Shown one piece after another: positions 44,832-54,289 of a stretch of 56,714 bases of DNA. The stretch lies in assembly GCA_934438135.1 (NCBI GenBank), contig CAKSBP010000023.1, positions 1-56,714 of the forward strand. Direction: 5' to 3'. The notes under the pieces were generated by a model. That model had not been told where the DNA came from, made no database searches, and saw nothing but the letters and a program-made list of their open reading frames with translations. Position numbers and translations under genes: made by a program. The stretch comes from an uncultured Clostridium sp. (GTDB lineage Bacteria > Bacillota > Clostridia > Lachnospirales > Lachnospiraceae). Numbering within the stretch: the stretch's first letter is position 1; the number at the start of each line of letters is the position of its first letter.

Positions 44832-45962
44832 TTATGAACGCCTCCAATCTCCATCTCCTACAATCAGTGCAAAATATCCCCAATCCCACTGCATTCTATG
44901 GAACGCATTTCTCATATATTCACAAATGCCCTCCTCATCATATCCTGTCATTCGAGAGATTATGACAATCGAATCCCGTATCATTTCATAAGATATCTTT
45001 TTCATTCCTTCTGTAACCCAGCGTAGGAAAATCAGATGTAAGATTTCTCCGTACTCTATAGAAATCCACTGGTACAAGACCGTCATCGTTTCCAAATCAA
45101 TTCCCGGAACCAGACTGCTGCCAAATAATTCTGAAGCCAGATAATTTCGAAACAACTTATGATATGAAAAAATCTGCACTCTGAATTCCTCCAGTTTTTC
45201 GCTCAGTTTCTCTAATCCACCAGCCTTGGAAATCTGATCTGCCAATAACGATGTTTCCTCCAGATAGTTTTTATACATGTTTTCTTTGCGGTAATTTTCT
45301 ATCAAATCCAGAAACAGTTCATTTCGTTCCATAAACGTATCGAACGATGAAAATTCCATCTCATCGATTGCATGATTAAATTCTTTCGGTACGATTTCTA
45401 ACTTATAATTCTCCCAGGATTCTTTTTTATCCTGAAAATCTAAAATTAGATAAAAAATAATCATTAATCCCCTAGATACCGGCAGCTTTTCGTCCTGTAT
45501 CAATGAAATAAAATACATACGCATTTTAAAATATTCATCTTCTATCTCATTTATATCCCCTGTAAACTGAATTTTATCCTGTTTTCTTAGAATATCAATT
45601 ACTGCCGGACAACAAGGTGCCAGGCAGCATTCTTTTCTATCAGGAAAATCCTGTATTTCCCGTGGGAACATAGCACAAGTTTGAGAAAGAATGGAATCTC
45701 CATATTCCAAAACCAGGCTGCAGAGTTTCTGTTTATTTAAAAATGGACATCTTCTTTGTCTATCTAAGTGAATCACTCTTTCCTCTTCTTCTACAAAGTG
45801 ATTCAAATACTTTTCTTTCGAATTGAATACTTTCTTCTTATCCCACTTCTCATAAGTAGCTTCATCTAGTTCAATTTTCCACTCCTGACAACATGTAATA
45901 GAACATTCTCCTGCAATACATGTGAACGTATCATAATAATCTGGTTTTATCACTTTTGGCAT
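44832..45962 (-). CDS. FliB-like flagellin lysine-N-methylase family protein
   Basis: 376 residues, start after GAGAGGAAGAAAAA. The N-terminal cysteine cluster (FTCIAGECSITCCQEWKIEL, RCPFLNKQKLCSLVLEYGD, SQTCAMFPRE, CCLAPCCPAV) is that of the FliB/YkgJ-type family, thought to bind an iron-sulfur cluster. FliB methylates lysines of flagellin in Salmonella. No flagellin or flagellar gene is in the window, and this family also occurs in non-motile Clostridia, so the target may be another protein. Confidence 0.8.
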   Translation of the reverse strand: MPKVIKPDYYDTFTCIAGECSITCCQEWKIELDEATYEKWDKKKVFNSKEKYLNHFVEEEERVIHLDRQRRCPFLNKQKLCSLVLEYGDSILSQTCAMFPREIQDFPDRKECCLAPCCPAVIDILRKQDKIQFTGDINEIEDEYFKMRMYFISLIQDEKLPVSRGLMIIFYLILDFQDKKESWENYKLEIVPKEFNHAIDEMEFSSFDTFMERNELFLDLIENYRKENMYKNYLEETSLLADQISKAGGLEKLSEKLEEFRVQIFSYHKLFRNYLASELFGSSLVPGIDLETMTVLYQWISIEYGEILHLIFLRWVTEGMKKISYEMIRDSIVIISRMTGYDEEGICEYMRNAFHRMQWDWGYFALIVGDGDWRRS

Positions 45963-46055
45963 TTTTTCTTCCTCTCATTTGGTACGTTTATGTTTTATTT
46001 TACCTTAAGAGAGATTCTTTGGCAATGACAATAATTTTTTTCTGACACATACTGT

Positions 46056-47320
46056 TTAAATATATTGGTTCTTCCCAGTTCTCCAAAAATACTTAAGATG
46101 CATAAAAATACATAAAAACAACGTCATAAATTCTGCTGCTGGCACTGCAATCCAAACTCCGTACACCCCCCAGATATGAGGTAATGTCAAAAGACTGGCA
46201 ACAAGAAACACTAACGTTCTTGAAAAGGAAATAACAGCAGATACTTTTCCATTTGAAAGAGCTGTGAAAAATCCGGAAGATGCAATGTTAATTCCACTAA
46301 ATAAAAAGTTCAAAGCAAAAATCTTAAATCCGGAAACTGCAAGTGAAGCAGTAGCAGCATCCTTTGTAAAAATCCTAACCAGCGGCGCAGCGGATATAAT
46401 GGAAATAACTGTAATCACTGCAGATGCTACTATAACAAATATCATAGAAACCTTATATATTTTTCTTAATTGTTTCTTATTTCCAGAACCATACTGAAAT
46501 CCTACAATGGGACTGATTCCAATGGAGAATCCCATATTAAATGCATTAAACAGAAATTGTCCATATAAAAGAATAGTAATCGCTGCTACTCCAGATTCTC
46601 CTACCAGATTTATTAAAATAATGTTAAATAAAAATGTAATCAGTGCATTGGATAACTGACTAATCATTTCCGAAGAACCATTATAACAGGCCATAGCGAT
46701 TTCTTTGGGCCGAATCTTAAAAAACGTAAAATGCAGTTCTTTTTTGGATATCCAAAAGAAGAAAATCCCTGCAATAGCTGGAAGCATTTGACCAATTCCA
46801 GTAGCAAGAGCTGCTCCTGCTATCCCCATGTCAAACACTACAATAAGAAGATAATCCAAAATAGCATTTGCTATACCTGCAGCATACAAAATGGTGCAAA
46901 CAGAATACTAATTTTTAAATATGTCTGGCAGTCTAAAAGGAGTATTTGGTTTGCCCCTAATAAAAAGCAAATCGGTGTGAGAAAACAGAATGTAATTACC
47001 ATCACAATTATACTGACGATGAAACCAAGTACTACAAACTGAGACAGACACTCTCGTGCTTCTTTTTCCTTTCCTTCTCCTAAAAGCCTGCTGATAATGG
47101 CATTTCCACCAGTCGCTAGCATGGTAGCAATGGCAATCACAATTGTAATCACTGGATAAACAATATTTAAAGAGGACAATGCATTACTTCCTACATAACG
47201 CGAAACAAAGATTCCATCTACGATGGTATACAATGACATAAATACCATCATGATAATAGATGGCAATGCAAATCGTAGAAGATTCCTTGTTGTAAAATTC
47301 TGATTAATTGATGTACTCAT
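46056..47320 (-). pseudogene. MATE transporter gene broken by deletion and frameshift
   Basis: The 5' part (ATG at 47320, NQNFTTRNLLRFALPSIIMM through ILFAPFCMLQV) ends at a stop at 46905-46903. The 3' part continues in another frame from LYAAGIANAILDYLLIVVFD to the stop at 46056. Intact MATE proteins have about 20 residues at this point (VTAGKPxLGLxxT type), so the junction is a small out-of-frame deletion, not just a one-base slip. Everything else looks intact. It is divergent from a MerR regulator with a good operator, which suggests recent loss. Confidence 0.75.
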
Positions 47321-47384
47321 AACATAATTTCCCTTCGTTTTCAAATGAATCTAGCAATAAATTTCTTGACATCTGTCACTATAT

Positions 47385-47405
47385 ACTATAGGGTTACCCT
47401 ATAGT
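47385..47405 (-). promoter_or_regulatory. MerR-type operator/promoter of the MATE gene
   Basis: ACTATAGGGT-t-ACCCTATAGT, a 21-base dyad with 10-bp arms. On the minus strand TTGACT and TATAGT flank it at 19-base spacing, the over-long spacer used by MerR-family activators. Confidence 0.75.
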
Positions 47406-47449
47406 CAAGAAAATTATAGAATGAACTAACTTAGGAGGTTTTTAAATTC

Positions 47450-48265
47450 ATGAAACGGAATAACTATATGACTACTGGAGAATTCGCCAAACTTATGGGC
47501 GTTACAAAACATACTCTCTTCCATTATGATGAAATCAAGCTGTTTTGTCCAGAAATCGTAACCGAACAGAATTATCGATATTATTCCTTATATCAAATGG
47601 AATCTTTTAATACAATTTTACTGTTAAAAGACCTTGGAATGTCTTTGGAAGAAATCAAAATTTTTTTGGATCACAGAAGTCCTGAAAATTTTTTAAAAAT
47701 TTTCAACAAAAGAAGCGCACAAATTGATGCAGAAATTGCAAAGCTCGAAGCAGCAAAAAACTGGATGTTCCAGCGAAAGAATAAAATATTAGCAGCCCAG
47801 GAAATAGACTGCTCTAAAGTTGCAGTCAAAAAATATCCAAATAGATACTACATCCAGAAAGAATTAGAGTGTACTTCGGATAAATCTCTTTATTTAAAAA
47901 CAAATGAACTCATTACAGAATTTGAGTCCTATGAAGGCAAGTACGATTATGACATCGCCTATATTCAGCATGCTAATCAAGTAGAACATGGTATTTATGA
48001 CGAATATCACTCAATTGCACTTCTTCTGGAGTCTAAGCCTCCCAAAGGAAACTATAAAGTTCTTCCAGAAGGTGCTTATCTGACAGCCTATCATGTAGGT
48101 CATTGGAACACTATAGATGAAGCTTATAAAAGGCTTATCCAATACAAATTTTCCCATGATATCCATAGCTGTAATGATTACTTTGAGTTTTATATTATAG
48201 ATGACTTTACTGCAAAAAATATAAAAGATTATGTGACAGAAATTTTTGTTAAAATTATTGAATAA
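47450..48265 (+). CDS. MerR-family regulator with GyrI-like effector domain
   Basis: 271 residues, start after AGGAGG. The winged helix (MTTGEFAKLMGVTKHTLFHY and NYRYYSLYQMESFNTILLLK) is followed by a helix and a C-terminal effector domain of the BmrR/GyrI type (from about residue 120; KGNYKVLPEGAYLTAYHVGH). Such proteins sense drugs or small molecules and activate efflux genes. The presumed target, the divergent MATE gene, is broken. Confidence 0.85.
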   Translation: MKRNNYMTTGEFAKLMGVTKHTLFHYDEIKLFCPEIVTEQNYRYYSLYQMESFNTILLLKDLGMSLEEIKIFLDHRSPENFLKIFNKRSAQIDAEIAKLEAAKNWMFQRKNKILAAQEIDCSKVAVKKYPNRYYIQKELECTSDKSLYLKTNELITEFESYEGKYDYDIAYIQHANQVEHGIYDEYHSIALLLESKPPKGNYKVLPEGAYLTAYHVGHWNTIDEAYKRLIQYKFSHDIHSCNDYFEFYIIDDFTAKNIKDYVTEIFVKIIE

Positions 48266-48301
48266 ACAAAAAAATTTTACACACTAGCTGCAATGTATCC
48301 T

Positions 48302-49057
48302 TTACAGTAATACGTAGCGTCTTCCGTCCTTTTCAATAATCCTTGCATCAATATCATAGATAGTCTTCAGATTTTCTGCCGTCATTACTTCTTCGGGTGT
48401 TCCCTTTGCCACAATCTTCCCATTACTGAGTGCAATTAACTCGTCACTGTATCCAATGGCCTGATTCATTTCATGGAGTACCATAATAACCGTAATATTG
48501 TATTCCTGATTTAACTTCCGCACCAGTTTTAGAATTTCCTCCTGATAACGGATATCTAGAAATGTCGTTGGTTCATCTAAAAATAAATATTCCGTATCCT
48601 GTGCCAGCGACATTGCAAGAAAAGCCCGCTGTCTCTGTCCACCAGAAAGTTTTCCCATTGGCCGGTCAGCCAATTCCAAAAGCCCCGTCACTTCCAATGC
48701 CCAACTTATTTTCTTCTCATCCTCATCTGTTTTTCCATGACCAGGTACTCGATGTGGAATTCTTCCGTAGCTTACCAATTCCCGCACTGTCAAATCATCT
48801 TCTGCCCGGTTATGCTGATGAACAATCGCTGCCTTTCTAGCAAATTCACGGATTTTCATTTTTCCAATATCAATGCCTTCCAGAGAAACACTGCCTTTTT
48901 CCGGCTTCAGATTTTTTGTCATTAACTGAAATAACGTCGATTTTCCAGAACCATTGGCACCAAGTACCGTGGTTACACTCCCTTTTTTTATTTCAAAAGA
49001 AATGTCGTGAAGAATTTCTTTTTTTCCATAGGAAAATGATAACTGATTAACTTTCAT
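48302..49057 (-). CDS. heme/siderophore ABC transporter ATP-binding protein
   Basis: 251 residues of the FecE type. Walker A is GANGSGKST, the signature LSGGQRQRAFLAMSLAQ and Walker B YLFLDEPTTF; the H-loop is VLHEMNQA. Its start overlaps the permease gene by 11 bases. It is the last gene of the heme operon and would power the permease encoded upstream. Confidence 0.9.
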   Translation of the reverse strand: MKVNQLSFSYGKKEILHDISFEIKKGSVTTVLGANGSGKSTLFQLMTKNLKPEKGSVSLEGIDIGKMKIREFARKAAIVHQHNRAEDDLTVRELVSYGRIPHRVPGHGKTDEDEKKISWALEVTGLLELADRPMGKLSGGQRQRAFLAMSLAQDTEYLFLDEPTTFLDIRYQEEILKLVRKLNQEYNITVIMVLHEMNQAIGYSDELIALSNGKIVAKGTPEEVMTAENLKTIYDIDARIIEKDGRRYVLL

Positions 49058-50042
49058 AGCGGTTTCTACTCCTTTTCAATAGTAGAATGAGTAACGGTCC
49101 TCCAATAATCGCCAGAATGACCGATGCCGCTACTTCATATGGATAAGCAATCGTTCTTCCGATGGTATCCGCCAGTAAAAATAAAAATGCCCCAAGAATT
49201 ATGGAAAAGGGAACCAATCTACGATTATCTGATCCAACTAAGATTTTTGCAATATGAGGAACAATCAAGGCGAGAAAGCTTACTGTTCCCACAACGGCTG
49301 TAGAAATGGATGCTAACAGCACAGCAGTTACAGATACCACAAAACGAAGTCTATGAATATCCACACCAATACTTCTAGCCGTTTTATCTTCCAATAATAG
49401 TAAATTACATTTTGATGCCAAACATAAACTCATTACTAATCCAACGAACACATAAGCAGCAAGAAATTTTACATCTGACCAGGTTTTCATAGTAATATTG
49501 CTTTGAACAGCCGCAGCACTTCCAGACAAACTTCCATTCTGCATTGTTCCAAATACGGTAGAAAACCCTTCCCACAAAGCATTCATAGCCACACCAGTTA
49601 AAATCAGATGCACTGGGCTCATGGATTTTCTTCCAGTTACGACATATATGATAAAAAAGGAAATCATTCCGCCTAAAAAGGCAAACATCGGACCAAAAAA
49701 GTAGAGTGTTGGAAAGAAGGCTGTCATAATAGTTGAAAAAAACGCTGCACCACTGGAAACTCCAATAATTCCGGGATCTGCAAGTGGATTTTTTAATGCA
49801 GCCTGTAACAATACACCAGAAACTGCCAATGAAGCCCCTGCAAGCATGGAAATCATAATTCTAGGAAAACGAAGATTTACAATACTGTTTACAGTTTTGT
49901 CGTATTCTACAAACAGCCCACGAAACAGCTGTGGAAGAGTTACTTTCAGTGTACCAATCTGGATAGATACAAAAAATAATGCAAATAAAGCCACCAGAAA
50001 TACACCAAAAAAAACGGTATTTCGAATTGTTTTATTTCTCAT
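49047..50042 (-). CDS. FecCD-type ABC permease
   Basis: 331 residues with about nine to ten membrane segments. LRFPRIMISMLAGASLAVSG, NPLADPGIIGVSSGAAFFS and GTVSFLALIVPHIAKILVGS are hallmarks of the FecCD/BtuC family. Overlaps the binding-protein gene by 11 bases. Context points to heme as substrate. Confidence 0.9.
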   Translation of the reverse strand: MRNKTIRNTVFFGVFLVALFALFFVSIQIGTLKVTLPQLFRGLFVEYDKTVNSIVNLRFPRIMISMLAGASLAVSGVLLQAALKNPLADPGIIGVSSGAAFFSTIMTAFFPTLYFFGPMFAFLGGMISFFIIYVVTGRKSMSPVHLILTGVAMNALWEGFSTVFGTMQNGSLSGSAAAVQSNITMKTWSDVKFLAAYVFVGLVMSLCLASKCNLLLLEDKTARSIGVDIHRLRFVVSVTAVLLASISTAVVGTVSFLALIVPHIAKILVGSDNRRLVPFSIILGAFLFLLADTIGRTIAYPYEVAASVILAIIGGPLLILLLKRSRNRYES

Positions 50043-50919
50043 AGAATAATTCTCCTAATCCTGTCACTGCTTCCTGATAATCTAACGTTGCACTCATGCC
50101 GTAAAGTCCATTTTCCAAGTCATAAACCTTTCCATCTGCTACTGCATTGAAGTTTTTCCAAATATCATTATTGTTAAATTCTTCTTCAAACATTTCTGCT
50201 GCTTCTTCTGGCATTGCATGGGAAGTACGAAGAATAATATCCGGATTCTTAGACAATAAGTCTTCTGTATTTACAGAAATAAAATCAGTGGATTCACCAG
50301 AATAAACATTCGTGCCACCTGCAAGTTCTACCAGATTTCCCACATAGGATTTATCCGTTGCCACCGAATAGGAACCTGGAAATCCCATTAAAATCAGCAC
50401 GGTAGGTTTGTCTTTATTGACATGCATTTCCTGATATTCCTGCATAAATGTTTCATATTGAGATAGCAATGCATCTGCTTCTTTCTGTCGGTCAAACAAT
50501 TTTCCTAAATCTGTAATGGATTCAAACATTCCTTCCACACTTTCTAAATCAAGAAAGGCTGCATTTACATGAATCTGCTCATATTTGGATTTTAAATCAT
50601 TCTGAAGGCTGGCTGGACTCAACACCCATTCCGGCTCCATATCTGCAAGAATTTCCATATCTGGTGACATTGGGCTTCCTACTTCTTTCACATTTTTATA
50701 GCGTTCCGGCAAATCATAACTTGTTTTTGGAACACCTGCCAGTTCAAGACCTAACTTATCCATAATTTCCGCAATGGATACACTGGTCACAACGATTCCT
50801 CCATTTTTTGTCTGTTGTGCTGTATCTGTATCGGATTGTATTTTTCCACATGCAGTCAGGGCAAACACGCCTATGCACATTACGCTAAGTGTCATGAATC
50901 GTTTTATTTGTTTTTTCAA
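50032..50919 (-). CDS. ABC transporter substrate-binding lipoprotein (heme type)
   Basis: 295 residues, apparently from a TTG seven to eight bases after GGAGG; the next ATG is eight codons later. The lipobox is ALTACGK, so the mature protein is a lipoprotein starting at Cys. The fold type is that of helical-backbone binding proteins (GGIVVTSVSIAEIMDKLGLE, NPDIILRTSHAMP). It would receive heme from the Shp-like and NEAT proteins and pass it to the permease. Confidence 0.85.
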   Translation of the reverse strand: MKKQIKRFMTLSVMCIGVFALTACGKIQSDTDTAQQTKNGGIVVTSVSIAEIMDKLGLELAGVPKTSYDLPERYKNVKEVGSPMSPDMEILADMEPEWVLSPASLQNDLKSKYEQIHVNAAFLDLESVEGMFESITDLGKLFDRQKEADALLSQYETFMQEYQEMHVNKDKPTVLILMGFPGSYSVATDKSYVGNLVELAGGTNVYSGESTDFISVNTEDLLSKNPDIILRTSHAMPEEAAEMFEEEFNNNDIWKNFNAVADGKVYDLENGLYGMSATLDYQEAVTGLGELFYEK

Positions 50920-50923
50920 ATTT

Positions 50924-51919
50924 CTATCCTCCGATAATCTGTCTTTCTTTCCTTCTTCTTATGATATAGTAGATACCAAATACTAGAGTTATCAGTAAAT
51001 CTACACTTGCAATAATGCAGACTGCCAGTAAAATCCGGTTGCTTTTCGCATCCTCTTCTACGATTGTAGTCACGGTTTCTGCTTCTTTTTCTTCCGTATC
51101 CTTATTATTATAAATAACAGTTAATCCACTGCTTTTTTCTTCTGTTTCCTTGAAATCTTCCATTACTACTTCTTTAGAATCCTCTTCCTCTGCTATTTCT
51201 GGTTCATTGGATTTTTCTGTGACTTCCACAATTTCCGGCCCAGAACTACTTTCCTGCTTTTTATCCGTTTCTTTTTCATTCTGCTGTGTAGAAAAATTGT
51301 CTGCTTCTTCTTTTTCTACAGTTACAAAACTGCTTCCTCCAGATGAAACATTTCCATTTACAGATGGAGGATTTTCGGATGCTTTGGTTTCTTTTTCTTC
51401 TAAATCTTTGGATGTCAGAACTGTTTTAAAATCTCCGCTTCCTGCTCTCAATCCACTTAATTTTCCATAAAAAATAACGCTTCTTCCCATGGGTGTTACA
51501 TACACGCTGATGCGAATAGTTCCTGTTTCTGATGAAACTTTAAAACGGTAATCCGCCGTTTGATTACTGCTGTTTTTCTGCATCAGCTGTGCACTGGATG
51601 CCTGAAAAGATACATTTTTTGATGGCTGTGAGGCAAAAGATACCTCTCCAAGCTGATCCAGCATACCAATCCTTAGAGTTATATACGTATTCTGATTCTT
51701 ATCGATTTCAACCAATGCGGCTCTTTGAAGCACGCTTTCTGTCATAGGCTGTCCGATCCCTGCGTTATTTCCTGGATCTTCTACTTCGCCAGTTTCCGGA
51801 TGAGCATAGTATGCAGTTGTTGTTGCAGTATAAATCCCTGCATCGGCTGCCTGTAATTTTGCTGGAAACACCAAAGCAAAAACCGTCAGTGCCAACATTA
51901 TATATAATTTTTTGAGCAT
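50924..51919 (-). CDS. Shp-type heme-binding surface protein
   Basis: 331 residues. A signal peptide (LKKLYIMLALTVFALVFPAK) is followed by a domain of about 150 residues starting AGIYTATTTAYYAHPETGEV. This matches the HemeBinding_Shp family. Streptococcal Shp holds heme by two methionines; here Met in IGQPMTESVLQ and Met in VYVTPMGRSVIFYG sit where these would be expected. A long acidic, Ser/Glu-rich spacer follows, then a C-terminal membrane segment (ILLAVCIIASVDLLITLVFG) and basic tail. There is no LPxTG motif, so it is anchored by this helix. Confidence 0.8.
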   Translation of the reverse strand: MLKKLYIMLALTVFALVFPAKLQAADAGIYTATTTAYYAHPETGEVEDPGNNAGIGQPMTESVLQRAALVEIDKNQNTYITLRIGMLDQLGEVSFASQPSKNVSFQASSAQLMQKNSSNQTADYRFKVSSETGTIRISVYVTPMGRSVIFYGKLSGLRAGSGDFKTVLTSKDLEEKETKASENPPSVNGNVSSGGSSFVTVEKEEADNFSTQQNEKETDKKQESSSGPEIVEVTEKSNEPEIAEEEDSKEVVMEDFKETEEKSSGLTVIYNNKDTEEKEAETVTTIVEEDAKSNRILLAVCIIASVDLLITLVFGIYYIIRRRKERQIIGG

Positions 51920-51930
51920 TTTCGTTTCCT

Positions 51931-52812
51931 CTACTTTTTATACTGAATGGTAAATACCGTTGTTCCTACATAACTTCCTGCTTCTGCCTGCTGGACTTCC
52001 TCTGCTTTTACCTGAATTTTTGCTTTCTTAGCTGTACTTTTTGTAAATTTTTGTGTACCAAAATCATTGGTAAATGAAATATTAGAAGTATTTTTTTTCA
52101 GTGTCCCAGTAGCTGGTGCACTGACAGCTACAAAGCTCCCGTCAGAAAATCCAGAAATTTCCACAGAAACTTCATATTCTGCTGCTGAATTTTCTGTTTT
52201 GGAAAGTGTACCCAGTCCAATCGATGCCGGAATTGTTACCTGATAAGATGCTTCATTTGTTTCTTCCACTTCCGCACTTATGGAAACTTCCTGTCTGCTT
52301 TCTTCTTCCGATTCACTGTTATCTGGTAAAAACTCGGTAGAGCCTTCCATCTGCTTTTTCCAATCAATTACCAGTTCAAAACTTACATCCATTCCCATAA
52401 TAATAATTTTGGATTCCATCTCATAAGATTCCGTATCTAAATCTTTTAATTCATATTTATATGCATCATAGACTTCGCCATCAATTACGGCGGCTTCGTC
52501 TGTTTTTTCTAATTTCTTGTTTTTATCTGCAATGAACTCCAGACATTCAATGCCTAGACTGTAATATTTTTTCACATAAAAATGCAGTGTTCCTTTTCCA
52601 TCTGCAATTATCAAGTCTGCTGTTTTATATAAATAAGAATCTAACATGCTGGTCGAATCTGTTCCTGTCTTTTTTGCTGTAACAGCCACCGTATAGTTTC
52701 CATCTGCTGTCGTTTTCGCTGCTGAAACTGTTATGTTTATGTTTAATAAAAGTAGAACCATCGCCATAACCATGGCAATCTGTTTTTTCCTATTTATCAC
52801 CGTTTGTTTCAT
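51931..52812 (-). CDS. secreted NEAT-domain heme-binding protein
   Basis: 293 residues. The signal peptide is KKQIAMVMAMVLLLLNINIT. Residues 35-155 form a NEAT-like domain (DGNYTVAVTAKKTGTDSTSM, then LDSYLYKTADLIIADGKGTL). I do not see a clean YxxxY heme-ligand motif in the last strand (VYDAYKYEL has tyrosines at other spacings). The C-terminal 105 residues form a second beta-rich domain (ASYQVTIPASIGLGTLS) of unknown family. There is no membrane anchor or sorting signal, so it may be released as a hemophore or held by its partner proteins. Confidence 0.75.
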   Translation of the reverse strand: MKQTVINRKKQIAMVMAMVLLLLNINITVSAAKTTADGNYTVAVTAKKTGTDSTSMLDSYLYKTADLIIADGKGTLHFYVKKYYSLGIECLEFIADKNKKLEKTDEAAVIDGEVYDAYKYELKDLDTESYEMESKIIIMGMDVSFELVIDWKKQMEGSTEFLPDNSESEEESRQEVSISAEVEETNEASYQVTIPASIGLGTLSKTENSAAEYEVSVEISGFSDGSFVAVSAPATGTLKKNTSNISFTNDFGTQKFTKSTAKKAKIQVKAEEVQQAEAGSYVGTTVFTIQYKK

Positions 52813-52837
52813 CTTCTGTCTCCTTATGCTGTCATCT

Positions 52838-53332
52838 CTATTTTACAATTATCTGGCATTTCATACTGGCACCGTTTAAAGGAGTGTTATCGTTAAGTTC
52901 ATATGCCTGATAAATCATATCTGCTTCATAGCTCCCTTTTTTTAATAGGGTTTTTAATTGGATTTGATACAAATGCTGCCCTGGTGCAATCAGCTTTGAC
53001 TGATAGACCACCTTTCCAGAATCGGAAAGTTTTATGACAATTGTCAGATTACAAGGGTTTTTCTCTGGATTATAAAAATCAACAGAAACGTTTTTTTCTC
53101 CCTGGAAAACTATAAGTTTTTCAAATCCTGGAAGTGTAATTCCTGCATTCATTGCTGTATTATTTTTTGGTTCTTTTGTTGCTTTTTCCTGAATTTCTTC
53201 AAATTCCATTTTCACAAGCTGCCTTCCTTCTGCTTCCGCTTTGTTCCCATCCAACATTACTGCCGCAATTAGAACCAGCACTGCTGCCATAAATCCATTC
53301 GTTATTTTACACCTTATCTTTTTCCTGCTCAT
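52838..53332 (-). CDS. secreted protein of the heme operon, unknown family
   Basis: 164 residues from the ATG at 53332; a longer reading from 53401 lies within the upstream gene. The start overlaps the preceding gene by 26 bases, with GAGGG upstream. An N-terminal signal segment (ITNGFMAAVLVLIAAVMLDG) precedes a beta-rich domain (LTIVIKLSDSGKVVYQSKLI, YEADMIYQAYELNDNTPLNG) that resembles bacterial surface or pilus-type Ig-like folds. No heme motif is evident. Confidence 0.65.
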   Translation of the reverse strand: MSRKKIRCKITNGFMAAVLVLIAAVMLDGNKAEAEGRQLVKMEFEEIQEKATKEPKNNTAMNAGITLPGFEKLIVFQGEKNVSVDFYNPEKNPCNLTIVIKLSDSGKVVYQSKLIAPGQHLYQIQLKTLLKKGSYEADMIYQAYELNDNTPLNGASMKCQIIVK

Positions 53333-54251
53333 TCTGTATGTCCACCCTCGCTTTTCTACGAACCAGCCAAGTTCCAATCCCTGCCTTTTTTGCAGTTTCA
53401 AGAGAAAGGAAAATTCCAGCTAGTATCACTAAGGTTATATTCATTTTTTTTCTGTATGTCTTTACTAACGTAGACATTTTTGTTTCATTTGTCTTTTCTA
53501 ATACATACATAACATAATCCGATGCGTGTGTCAGAGTAAAATCAGTAGCTCCCTTTTCTGAAATCTTACTGGATGCCGGAGATTCCAATGTTTTCTCCTC
53601 TGGATTATAATAATACAATCTGGCGTCGTACCCACTGTATTGGGTTCCCGCTGTAAATACCAGCTTTCCAGAAAAACCATACTCTCCATCATGATTCAAA
53701 TGAATCTGAGTGTAAGACGCCGTTCCAGAAGCACTGTCACCATGTACTTCCTTTAGCATATCTCTAATCGTGTTTTCCGAAACTGTTTCCAACCCCAGAA
53801 CAGCTCCCATATCCAAATCCTGCTTTTTACCTGCACCAATATCTGTTCCTTTGATTTCCCAAGTAATAAACTCATCCACTACCAGACGTAAAACAATCGC
53901 TCGTTTTTCCAGAAGTATCCATATTTCCTTTGGGACAACCGTATTTCCTTTTAGATAAATGGTCAACTGGGAAATTTTATCGTTTGATTTTAGATACTCC
54001 ACAATTTTCTCCCAGCCAGATAAGGTTATATCTGGTGTCTTTGCAAGAGTGGACATTTCATCATCTGTGTCCGTTGCTATAAAGACATCTGCATATACCT
54101 CTTTCTCCTCCGAAATAACTGCTGTCACCTGACTGGATGATTTTAGTTCCTGCGCACTGACTATCTGGCTTCCACTAAAAAACATCATGATGCAGATAAC
54201 TGCTGCCAGTACATAACACATTGGTTTGAGCAGATAATTTATTGGTTTCAT
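53307..54251 (-). CDS. membrane-anchored surface protein of the heme operon
   Basis: 314 residues from the ATG preceded by CTGGAGGAACTT; a longer reading from 54314 lies in the upstream gene. An N-terminal signal segment (MCYVLAAVICIMMFFSGSQI) and a C-terminal membrane helix (NITLVILAGIFLSLETAKKA) bracket an extracellular part with two halves. The first is alpha/beta (WEKIVEYLKSNDKISQLTIY, IVLRLVVDEFITWEIKGTDI) and the second beta-rich (LVFTAGTQYSGYDARLYYYN, ATDFTLTHASDYVMYVLE). The family is not recognised. Its place right after the regulator suggests a surface role in heme capture. Confidence 0.7.
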   Translation of the reverse strand: MKPINYLLKPMCYVLAAVICIMMFFSGSQIVSAQELKSSSQVTAVISEEKEVYADVFIATDTDDEMSTLAKTPDITLSGWEKIVEYLKSNDKISQLTIYLKGNTVVPKEIWILLEKRAIVLRLVVDEFITWEIKGTDIGAGKKQDLDMGAVLGLETVSENTIRDMLKEVHGDSASGTASYTQIHLNHDGEYGFSGKLVFTAGTQYSGYDARLYYYNPEEKTLESPASSKISEKGATDFTLTHASDYVMYVLEKTNETKMSTLVKTYRKKMNITLVILAGIFLSLETAKKAGIGTWLVRRKARVDIQNEQEKDKV

Positions 54252-54289
54252 AAGTTCCTCCAGTTTTCTTCTACTATTTCTGTCTGCAT

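Noticed and set aside
46056..47344. Reading the two MATE pieces as two separate real genes
   Set aside because: The second piece has no ribosome site or start of its own and the two pieces complement each other along one MATE sequence, so one broken gene is the better reading.
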